Source: FEN-1350 sp964386005 (lineage in GTDB: Bacteria > Planctomycetota > Phycisphaerae > Sedimentisphaerales > Anaerohalosphaeraceae). Taken from it: DNA of 7,595 bases. Positions 1 to 6,605 of the stretch are shown in pieces. Location: positions 1 to 7,595 of the forward strand of contig CAYLSB010000130.1 of NCBI GenBank assembly GCA_964386005.1, given 5' to 3'. Numbering within the stretch: position 1 is the first letter of the stretch; each line of letters begins with the position of its first letter. Both the position numbers and the translations under genes were made by a program. The notes under the pieces were generated by a model, which had not been told where the DNA came from, did no database searches, and worked only from the letters and a program-made list of their open reading frames with translations.

Positions 1-78
1 TTGAATCCCGTATCAAGTTGGTAAAGAGCAAATTCCGGGCCGAACAGGATTGGGTTTGACCCCTTTTTTGTTTGTAGG

Positions 79-100
79 GGCAATCCCCCGTGATTGCCCG
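79..100. repeat. GGGCAATC/GATTGCCC hairpin
   Basis: Perfect 8-base arms (79-86 and 93-100) flank a CCCCGT loop. The sequence GTAGGGGCAATCCCCCGTG at its left matches, from memory, a short palindrome scattered between genes in several environmental phyla. There is no adjoining U run that would make it a terminator on either strand. Confidence 0.6.
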
Positions 101-200
101 TAGAATACCGCATGGGTTCGCCGCCCCCGCGAATCCATTCCGCAATTTTTATTTTTGATGTTTGCTTTTTAATCTTTCTACCGGTCCAACCCGAATAGCC

Positions 201-215
201 CCGGATGAAATCCGG
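201..215. repeat. CCGGAT-GAA-ATCCGG hairpin
   Basis: A perfect 6-base stem with a GAA loop. It may be a remnant of a dispersed palindromic repeat. It lies about 460 bases past the giant gene. Confidence 0.5.
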
Positions 216-300
216 CGAATGAAATTCACATCCACATCTTTTATCTTTTACTTTTGATTTTATATTTTCGTATCAAGCCCGAAGGTCCGGAAGTGTTTAG

Positions 301-321
301 CCGGGCGGCGTCAACCCCCGG
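301..321. repeat. Imperfect CCGGG/CCCGG palindrome, possible decayed dispersed repeat
   Basis: Five-base arms (301-305 and 317-321) enclose an 11-base loop. The wider stretch from about 276 to 385, with GCCCGAAGG before it and AGCCCCAATGGAGCGACAG after it, resembles a worn copy of a palindromic intergenic repeat familiar from planctomycete genomes. That resemblance is recalled, not tested. Confidence 0.4.
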
Positions 322-404
322 AACCGAGATCCCACCCACCTCCTTGTTCTTTCTTCAATTTTTCTCAGCCCCAATGGAGCGACAGAATCCAATTATTTTC
401 TAAG

Positions 405-474
405 CAGAGGCACGGAGATCACAGAGTTAATAGCTATATTTTATTCATTTCTCCGTGTCCCTCTTTTTCCTCTG
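405..474. repeat. CAGAGG-CACGGAGA inverted repeat
   Basis: The left arm is CAGAGG (405-410) followed at once by CACGGAGA (411-418). The right arm carries TCTCCGTG (450-457) and CCTCTG (469-474), with 11 extra bases between its two halves. The wording belongs to the ACCACAGAGG...CACGGAG family of dispersed repeats that I recall from many unrelated bacterial genomes. It encodes nothing evident. Confidence 0.6.
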
Positions 475-578
475 TGGCTAAACTATAATCCTGTAAATCC
501 CGTAAATCGCGTCAAAAATATTTTCTTTGCGCCTGTGTGAGGTCAATTCAATTTTCCGTTTGCCCTTTTTAAATGTTG

Positions 579-613
579 CAATATACAATCGACAATATTC
601 AATAGTCAATGAC
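579..613. repeat. Five tandem CAATNNN heptamers
   Basis: CAAT occurs at 579, 586, 593, 600 and 607, an exact 7-base period. The three following bases vary (ATA, CGA, ATT, AGT, GAC). This resembles a decayed short tandem heptamer array of the type seen between genes in some bacteria. It lies in the giant gene's downstream region. Confidence 0.75.
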
Positions 614-675
614 AAGGTCCGCGAAATCCGTGGTTAAATTCTTTTCGTCTTGGCGTGAAGCCAAAACCAATGGCA

Positions 676-3600
676 TCATTTCCTTTTCACGTTCCTCAGC
701 CAGTCGCGCCGCGGAAATTCAACATTCTGAATCGGCGTTCCTTCGAGAAGGTTCCAGATCGCCAGCCCGTCTTCGTGGCTCGAATAACTAAATGTCCCCT
801 CCGGATTAACGACAAATACCGACGGCACCCGCTGGATCCGATACAGCCGTCCCGCGATCCGATACGGATCGGATACGATCGGAAACGCGATGTCGTTGGC
901 CCTGGCATACTCGGCGACGGCCGTATTCGTCTCGCCCACCGCCACAAACAGCACATTCATTCCGCCTTTGTCGGCGTCGGCATGAATCCGGTTCAATAGC
1001 GCAATCCGCGCCCGGCAATGCGGACACCGCGTATTGCCGAACACCAGCAGCACGTCCTTGCCCGCCAAAGACCCCAGCCGCAGCGTATTGCCGTTGAGAT
1101 CCCTGAGCGCAAAATCCGGCGCCGTTTGTCCGATCGTCAAATTCGCCGTTGCGGATTCGCGCACGTCGCGCGCGATCGGCGGCTCCGTCGTAGTCTCGCT
1201 CAACGACAACGGCGCCGGCGGCGGCGTTGGTTCAACGAACTCCGCGACCTCTTCCGTAGGCGTCGGCTCGATCGTCACCAGCCGCTGATCGTCCCGATTC
1301 GACCACAGCCAGTAACCCCGCCATGGCGATACCACAGTTTGATCATCCGGAACTGCCTTATATCCCTGCGATGCTTCATCGTAGAACACGATCGTCGATT
1401 CGACCATTCCCGCGGCCGCCGCCTCGGCAATCGTCCAGTTCTGTCCGCCTTCGAGAATTTGCGCATCGGCCCAATCGAACTGGCCATCCTGCACGACTCC
1501 CCCGGCGTCCGGAAGAATCAAGGTCAGGTTATCCTGCACCGCGAACAGCCAGTACCCCGTGTACGGCCGTAATAGGTCGCTGTCGTATGGCACATAGCGA
1601 TACGTCTGCTCGTGCGAATCAAAATACGCAAGCGTCGAGCGAATCCACCCGGCCGCATGCGCCTGTTCGAGCGTAACCGTTGTGCTCCCGTTGAGCACCT
1701 TCGCCTTCGACCAGGTCAAGGCCTTCGAACTGCTGTAACCGATAAGGTTCCATCCCGCCTTCAGCGCGACGGTCCTGTCGGTGCCTTGTTCCTGCGCCAA
1801 TAGCGCCGGCGAGAACAGATTCCACCCTCGCCGCAGCGCGATCCCCGACGTCGGTCCCGGATGTCCCGGAATGCAATGGATCTTATCCGACGGACTCGTG
1901 CTGACCTTGGTCCCCGTCGAGCAGAAATAGCAATCGTACGGCAGCGAATTTCCGTCGGTTCCGAATACATCGCCTATACCCCATTGATAAGATGGTGCAC
2001 CGCCTCCGCCTCCGCCTCCGCCACCGCCACCGCCTCCGCCACCGCCGCCACCGCCTCCGCCTCCGCCGCCCCCGCCATAGCTGCCGCCCGGATTGCCGCC
2101 GGGACCGTCGCCATCGCCCGGTCCGCCATCGAACGGATTGAACGGAATATTCGGTGGTTCCAGAGGCGGATAATCGGAATCATCCGGTTCGCAAACCTGA
2201 TACGGAATCTGGATCGTGTCGGCTTCCGTGTGACAGCGCGTCACCTTCCGTGCGCCGCCGGCCACCTTGAATTGGTATGCATGGTACAAAGGCGACGCGA
2301 ATCGCGGCTGAAAATGTACGCCTTCGCCGCAATCCCAGGCGCTGACCGGGCACAGTCCGCCGCACCCCGGCTGGGTTACGCCCGGTTCGTAGAGGATGTA
2401 CCAGAACATCGTCGGTTCGGGATGACACGGCAGCCATCCGTCGCTCCACCCTTCCGGTTTTTCCAGCAGTCCCGGCCAGTCCTCCAGCGAAGGCAACTCG
2501 GACATCGCGCCCATTCCGCCCAACCCGGCCAATCGCTCGTACGTCCGAATCAGATCGGTGATCGCTTCCTGGGCCACGCCGAATTCCTGGCAATAACCGC
2601 TCCACGACGGCCAGTATAACGTGCTCCAGTACCCCAGCTCATATCCCATCACCGGCCCGCATTCGATCTCGTCCTCGCAGACCCTCACCGAAACCGGGAT
2701 CGTCATGTTGACCGTCCGGCAGATCAGGCCATCCGGCGGCGGAGGGATTGAATCCTCCGTGTCAGTCGATGCGGTCGCGCCCGGATCGGACGGCGCCTTG
2801 GGTTCGCACGGCCCGAGCAATGCCGGATCCATTCCGCTCGACTCCGGATCGTTCACGAAAAAGTCCAGCGTCGCGACGTTGTTGCTCAACATGTCTTCCT
2901 GCATCCCTTCGGGAAACGATCCATCCACCTTCACCCAGATCCGATGCGCCCCGCGCAATTCCTGCGGGACCGTCCAGTGAATGGTCGCTGTTTCCGAACG
3001 GAAAGGCAGATCCATATACGTTCGTGGAATCACGTCGAGCATATTCGCGTCGACCGGCTCGCTGGTCACGTCGTCGAGATAAAATTCCGTCACCACATCG
3101 AAGATATTGGTTGTTCCCGTGTTGAATACCTCGGCCGAAATCGTCACCGCCTCGCCCGGCAGCGGGAATCGATTGCTGATGGAAACGTCCTTATTGAACA
3201 CGCTCAGATCGACGCCCTGCGGATGCAGGCGATAGGAACTTCGCATCTCATAATAATCGCACTGGTATTCCATGCACGATGCCGTCCGACCGGAACCGTC
3301 GTCGCAATCGTACGAATCCATGCAGTTGGCCGCATACAGCGTGATCGGTGTGGAGGAAACGGAGACCGAAGGATCATCCTTTTTACGAGCGGAAAACACG
3401 AGATTTCGAATCGTGTCGCCGGTATCCATCGGCGAAAACGTCGCCGTACTTGCGGCGATGAGAATATTCGGATCCGACGCGATGTATTCCACGTTCGCAT
3501 CATTCAGATCGACAAACAGATACTGCGACAAATCCTTCTGCCACGTTTCGCCGATCATCACCGGCTCATCCGTCAATCCGCCGAGGTATCGCGGCTCGCC

Positions 3601-6585
3601 CGAAAAGAATAAGTCGATCGATTCGCTGCAACGATATTTGTTGTTGAAGTAGCCGTATTTCGAAATGCACATCTGTGTCGCAAAGTTCAATCCGCGATCA
3701 TCGTTGAACGGGTGACTGTAGGTATATACGCCTTTGCTTTCGCTGAGGGTGCCGATAAAGTCCGTCGCCTCGGTCGAGGCCAGCTTGACAACCATCGACT
3801 GATTGCCGGGATTCAATGTCAAATAGAGCGGAAATCTCCCCAGCGATCCGAACGGCGAACCCGGGGTGAATTCATACTGCCCAAACAGGTTCAGCGGAAA
3901 CTGATTCATGTTCAGCGTGACGTTGTGGATCGTGATCTGGTCCGCCCAGCCGGTATTGCAGAAATACAGGATATGATCGACGCGAAAGACGATCTCCGAC
4001 GGGCTGTGATTGCCGTCCATCGTAAAATCAAGCCACACCTGCCGATCCGCCCCGGTGAAATTCTGATCGACGGTGATGATCCACTTCAGTCCCGCCTCCG
4101 ACGGCGTCAGTTCCGAACGGACAAATCCCTCGGCATTCTCCGATCCCGCCAGGATCGGAATTTCCGCCGGAGGGTTCGATGTGCCGTCGGCGCCGAAGAT
4201 CGTCATCTCGACCTGCGTTCCGGCATGGATATCCGACCAGCTTCCCGTCGTGTCAAAATACGCCAGCAGCCGCACAATGGTGTTTCCCTGTTCGTCGGTC
4301 CGCTGATTCTGCGACAGGATCGACAACTTCCCCCCGGTCACATTGACCAGTGCGTCTTTCAGCGTAAATCCGCCGACCGGATTGGCCTGGCCGTCGAGAA
4401 CCTTCGCCGTCCATTTCCGCGTGTCGGCCTTGGAATACAAACGTTTGTCGATGGCGAAATCCACCAGTCCCAGTTCGCGCGTCGTGCCTTCGAATTCAAT
4501 CGTCACCGCCGGACTGATCGCATGCGAGAGATTCTGCCATCGATCAATGTACGCGAAGACTTGCGCCGTGGTTACCAGGTAATCGCTCCACACAAATTGG
4601 TTGGAATACGAGCCCGCCTGTTCGCTGATCGTGCCGTCGTTGATGTTGACCTCCGGCAGATCCTCGCACACAAAACCGTAATAGACCCATCCGTTCGGGT
4701 TCGGATTCAATGTCAGCCGCAGAGGCAGCCGCCCCAGGCCGGGGAAACGATCTCCGCTTTGAAAAACGATCTGGCCCGTCAGATCGATCGGGAAATCCGC
4801 TTCATTGGCGGTGCGCTCGGCGATAATGATTTTGTCGCCCCATCCGTTGTTGCGCTTGTAGTCGATCCGCTCGACGGAAAAAACCACATCCGATACCGAA
4901 TGGGTCGGCGGAATCGCGAAATCCAGATACGCGATCTTGTCGGCGCCGGTGAAATTCTGATCCACGCTGACCGTCCAGAGATTGTCAACCAGCGTGGAAC
5001 TGAGTTTGGCGTCGTCATTGTTGATAAAGCCGATAATGACGCTAATATCACTCGTCAATAGCGTCAGGCCGTCTTTGTTGAGGAGGCGGATTTGCACCTG
5101 CGTGCCCGCATGAATATCCGACCAACTCCCCGTCGTGTCGAAATACACGCGCAACCGCGCGACGACGGAACCGTCGGCATTGACCTGCTGAATCATCCGC
5201 TGGATGTACATCGCCCCGCCGTTGTGGTTGTAGGGTGCGTCGGCGATCTTCCCCGTCAGCCCGGTTACGGCCTGGGTGTTTGTATCGACGGCATCCAAGG
5301 TGATGTTCAGCGGCTCCGACGGCATGTATTGATTCGGCGTTACGGAAAAATCATTGATGATCAACCCGGCATTGGACGACGGTTCCGGGCCGATCTCGAT
5401 GCCCGACGAATACCCGTGCCCCGCGTATCCCCAGCGATCCGCATAGACGTAAAATGTCGCCGTCGTCGTCACGTAGTCGGCCCAGTTCCAGCGGTTGGTG
5501 TACGTTCCGTCGGTTTGCGAGATCGTGCCGTCGTTGATGTGCCCGGCGTCGAGATCGGCGCCGATCGCGCTGAAATAGATCAGTCCGTTTTCGTTGGGCG
5601 TCAGCGGCAGATAGATCGGGAACCGGCCCAGGGTGGAAAAAACGCTGCCGGATTTCAATTCGAATCCGTTGGCCGAAGGCGCGACGTAGGTTTCGGCGAT
5701 GTAGATACGGTCCGCCCAGGAGGTATTATAATAATATTTTATATATTCAATCGATACAATCACGTCGCCGAGATTTCGCCCCGGCGGAATTTCGATAGTG
5801 CAAGAGCTTATCTTGTCGGAACCGGTGAATGACGTCGCGACGGTCGTGAGGAATCGATCGATGCCTTCCTCGCGGGTCAGCGAGTTGGCCAGATGTCCGC
5901 CGTTGTTGTTTTCCGTTCCGCAGGAAAGAATGAAATCCGACGGCAGCGCGCCGCCGTTTTTGTATCGCAGCGAGATTTCCACGCGCGTGCCGGCGTTGAT
6001 GTCCGACCAGCCGCCGGTGGTATCGAAGTAGAGCTGGAGCTGCGCGGTCAATGTGCCGTCGGGCTCGACGGAGAGAATCTTTCGCAGAATCGAAAGCCCT
6101 CCTCCGGTGACATCGGTTCGACTATCGGCGATATCCGCCGAAAGCATCGTCAGCGGCCGGCTTTGTGAGTCCGCTGCGGTACAACGGAAGACCAGATCCC
6201 GGCCGGGCCGATAGTACGGTGAATCGACCTGCCAATCGTCGATCGTGACAGAGTCGGATTCGTGGCCGCTGGTCACGGTGAAGACGTCGGTCTCCGTGGC
6301 GAAGTCTTTGGTGACAGCGTATATTGTATATTGTCCCGCCAGATATCCAGGAATATACGTTGCCGTCGCGGCGCCTTCGCTGATCGTCGCGGCAAATTGC
6401 GGCTCGTGGCCGGCGGGCGTGTCGATGACGATCGTGCAGAAATCGTTGGCGTCGGCGACGGAGATCGCCAGCGTCTCGCGCGGAGCAAGCGAATCCTTGT
6501 CGAGAATCAATCGGCCGGTTTGATCCGCCCACAGCGCCGAAACCGGGAGGAGTATGCCGAACAGAATGTATTTGTGCTGTATCAC
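676..6585 (-). CDS. Giant exported multidomain repeat protein with C-terminal thioredoxin-like domain
   Basis: This is an intact 1969-residue protein, probably extracellular or surface-bound. Residues numbered from the GTG: signal peptide 1-20; Ig-like segment 21-112; three tandem modules 113-401, 407-699 and 704-995 sharing YFDTTG.WSDI.AGT, FTG.D and LGR.P; a cadherin/Ig-like stretch about 996-1086; a four-Cys cluster 1088-1109; a CARDB adhesion-type beta-sandwich 1124-1245 ending in a D...SNN.A pattern; a region with 11 cysteines 1260-1465; a Pro/Gly linker with 26 glycines at 1504-1529; two GWNL-type modules 1585-1692 and 1703-1774; a Thr/Pro/Glu linker to 1808; and a TlpA/AhpC-like thioredoxin fold 1816-1949 with CPHC at 1854-1857 and cis-Pro1921 in RVPS. 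The GTG is preferred over an upstream TTG at 6618 because AAAGGGGA lies seven bases before it and the signal peptide follows directly. The TTG lies inside the preceding gene. There is no obvious membrane anchor or sorting signal at the C-terminus (ends RNVKRK). A structural or adhesive role with thiol-disulfide activity at one end is inference. Confidence 0.9.
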   Translation of the reverse strand: MIQHKYILFGILLPVSALWADQTGRLILDKDSLAPRETLAISVADANDFCTIVIDTPAGHEPQFAATISEGAATATYIPGYLAGQYTIYAVTKDFATETDVFTVTSGHESDSVTIDDWQVDSPYYRPGRDLVFRCTAADSQSRPLTMLSADIADSRTDVTGGGLSILRKILSVEPDGTLTAQLQLYFDTTGGWSDINAGTRVEISLRYKNGGALPSDFILSCGTENNNGGHLANSLTREEGIDRFLTTVATSFTGSDKISSCTIEIPPGRNLGDVIVSIEYIKYYYNTSWADRIYIAETYVAPSANGFELKSGSVFSTLGRFPIYLPLTPNENGLIYFSAIGADLDAGHINDGTISQTDGTYTNRWNWADYVTTTATFYVYADRWGYAGHGYSSGIEIGPEPSSNAGLIINDFSVTPNQYMPSEPLNITLDAVDTNTQAVTGLTGKIADAPYNHNGGAMYIQRMIQQVNADGSVVARLRVYFDTTGSWSDIHAGTQVQIRLLNKDGLTLLTSDISVIIGFINNDDAKLSSTLVDNLWTVSVDQNFTGADKIAYLDFAIPPTHSVSDVVFSVERIDYKRNNGWGDKIIIAERTANEADFPIDLTGQIVFQSGDRFPGLGRLPLRLTLNPNPNGWVYYGFVCEDLPEVNINDGTISEQAGSYSNQFVWSDYLVTTAQVFAYIDRWQNLSHAISPAVTIEFEGTTRELGLVDFAIDKRLYSKADTRKWTAKVLDGQANPVGGFTLKDALVNVTGGKLSILSQNQRTDEQGNTIVRLLAYFDTTGSWSDIHAGTQVEMTIFGADGTSNPPAEIPILAGSENAEGFVRSELTPSEAGLKWIITVDQNFTGADRQVWLDFTMDGNHSPSEIVFRVDHILYFCNTGWADQITIHNVTLNMNQFPLNLFGQYEFTPGSPFGSLGRFPLYLTLNPGNQSMVVKLASTEATDFIGTLSESKGVYTYSHPFNDDRGLNFATQMCISKYGYFNNKYRCSESIDLFFSGEPRYLGGLTDEPVMIGETWQKDLSQYLFVDLNDANVEYIASDPNILIAASTATFSPMDTGDTIRNLVFSARKKDDPSVSVSSTPITLYAANCMDSYDCDDGSGRTASCMEYQCDYYEMRSSYRLHPQGVDLSVFNKDVSISNRFPLPGEAVTISAEVFNTGTTNIFDVVTEFYLDDVTSEPVDANMLDVIPRTYMDLPFRSETATIHWTVPQELRGAHRIWVKVDGSFPEGMQEDMLSNNVATLDFFVNDPESSGMDPALLGPCEPKAPSDPGATASTDTEDSIPPPPDGLICRTVNMTIPVSVRVCEDEIECGPVMGYELGYWSTLYWPSWSGYCQEFGVAQEAITDLIRTYERLAGLGGMGAMSELPSLEDWPGLLEKPEGWSDGWLPCHPEPTMFWYILYEPGVTQPGCGGLCPVSAWDCGEGVHFQPRFASPLYHAYQFKVAGGARKVTRCHTEADTIQIPYQVCEPDDSDYPPLEPPNIPFNPFDGGPGDGDGPGGNPGGSYGGGGGGGGGGGGGGGGGGGGGGGGGGAPSYQWGIGDVFGTDGNSLPYDCYFCSTGTKVSTSPSDKIHCIPGHPGPTSGIALRRGWNLFSPALLAQEQGTDRTVALKAGWNLIGYSSSKALTWSKAKVLNGSTTVTLEQAHAAGWIRSTLAYFDSHEQTYRYVPYDSDLLRPYTGYWLFAVQDNLTLILPDAGGVVQDGQFDWADAQILEGGQNWTIAEAAAAGMVESTIVFYDEASQGYKAVPDDQTVVSPWRGYWLWSNRDDQRLVTIEPTPTEEVAEFVEPTPPPAPLSLSETTTEPPIARDVRESATANLTIGQTAPDFALRDLNGNTLRLGSLAGKDVLLVFGNTRCPHCRARIALLNRIHADADKGGMNVLFVAVGETNTAVAEYARANDIAFPIVSDPYRIAGRLYRIQRVPSVFVVNPEGTFSYSSHEDGLAIWNLLEGTPIQNVEFPRRDWLRNVKRK
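1264..1833 (-). repeat. Two consecutive GWNL-type modules in the giant gene
   Basis: The first module (1833-1510) has RRGWNLFSP, then LKAGWNLIGY, then AAGWIRSTLAYFD...YRYVP and PYTGYWLF. The second (1479-1264) repeats the later part: AAGMVESTIVFYDE...YKAVP and PWRGYWLW. It lacks the opening GWNLI strand, which is replaced by QFDWADAQ. Such GWNLI...GYW modules are common near the C-termini of bacterial and archaeal secreted proteins; their function is unknown to me. Confidence 0.7.
1999..2076 (-). repeat. GGN trinucleotide run encoding 26 consecutive glycines
   Basis: Twenty-six successive glycine codons of mixed third base (GGC, GGA, GGT and one GGG) form an uninterrupted polyglycine tract at residues 1504-1529 of the giant protein. 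It follows a Pro/Gly/Asp linker and separates the N-terminal modules from the C-terminal GWNL and thioredoxin modules. It is presumably a flexible or polyglycine-helix spacer. The mixed codons make it less slippage-prone than a pure triplet repeat, though length changes by whole codons remain plausible. Confidence 0.9.
3601..6249 (-). repeat. Three tandem protein modules of about 295 residues within the giant gene
   Basis: The modules begin near 6249, 5367 and 4476. Anchors repeat at constant distance: YFDTTG recurs every 295 residues and LGR[FL]P every 298. Each copy runs in the same order: a Big_1/Ig-like strand pattern with GG, DG and YFDTTG.WSDI.AGT; then a segment with FTG.D and an aromatic-rich W[AG]D[RKQ]I motif; then LGR.P..L.LNP. 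Copies 1 and 2 end with INDGTIS and an aromatic stretch with YADRW or YIDRW. Copy 3 has diverged at its end, where INDGTIS has become DFIGTLS and two cysteines appear. Similarity is clear in protein but moderate in DNA, so the duplication is old. I do not recognise the family. Confidence 0.85.
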
Positions 6586-6592
6586 TTTCCCA

Positions 6593-6600
6593 TCCCCTTT
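6593..6600 (-). promoter_or_regulatory. Ribosome binding site deciding the GTG start of the giant gene
   Basis: AAAGGGGA on the minus strand lies seven bases before the GTG at 6585. The in-frame TTG at 6618 is upstream of this site and overlaps the previous gene, and starting there would put a charged 11-residue extension ahead of the signal peptide. The site therefore supports the GTG. Confidence 0.7.
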
Positions 6601-6605
6601 ATCGA

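Larger units (their letters stand above)
1..675. other. Non-coding region of short decayed repeats downstream of the giant gene
   Basis: I see no convincing gene here. The region alternates T-rich stretches with small GC-rich palindromes. From left to right: GGGT-TTG-ACCC before a T6 run (52-70); a GGGCAATC hairpin (79-100); CCGGATGAAATCCGG (201-215); five TTTT tracts spaced 6-7 bases (239-268); CCGGG/CCCGG (301-321); a CAGAGG/CACGGAGA inverted repeat (405-474); two GTAAATC copies (493 and 502); a heptamer array (579-613); and TTGGC-GTGAA-GCCAA (650-664), which lies 11 bases past the giant gene's stop but lacks a U tract. No clear intrinsic terminator is present for either strand. Confidence 0.6.

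Noticed and set aside
52..70. GGGT-TTG-ACCC followed by T6 as a plus-strand terminator
   Set aside because: A four-pair stem with a three-base loop is too weak, and no plus-strand gene precedes it in the window.
650..664. TTGGC-GTGAA-GCCAA as terminator of the giant gene
   Set aside because: It is well placed after the stop, but the stem is only five pairs and on the minus strand it is followed by GACGAAAAG, not a U tract.
609..999. Small plus-strand open frames at the 3' end of the giant gene (starting at 609 and 655)
   Set aside because: They run antisense to the thioredoxin-like domain and have no ribosome-binding site or recognisable product.
1861..2619. A 252-codon plus-strand open frame with an Ala/Ser/Thr-rich repeat
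   Set aside because: The low-complexity stretch is the reverse strand of the polyglycine codons, and the rest is antisense to the Cys-rich coding region.
3712..5061. A 449-codon open frame on the plus strand
   Set aside because: It lies wholly antisense to the three-module region, starts at a GTG with no ribosome-binding site, and its translation has no recognisable domain. It is a mirror of the coding strand's base pattern.
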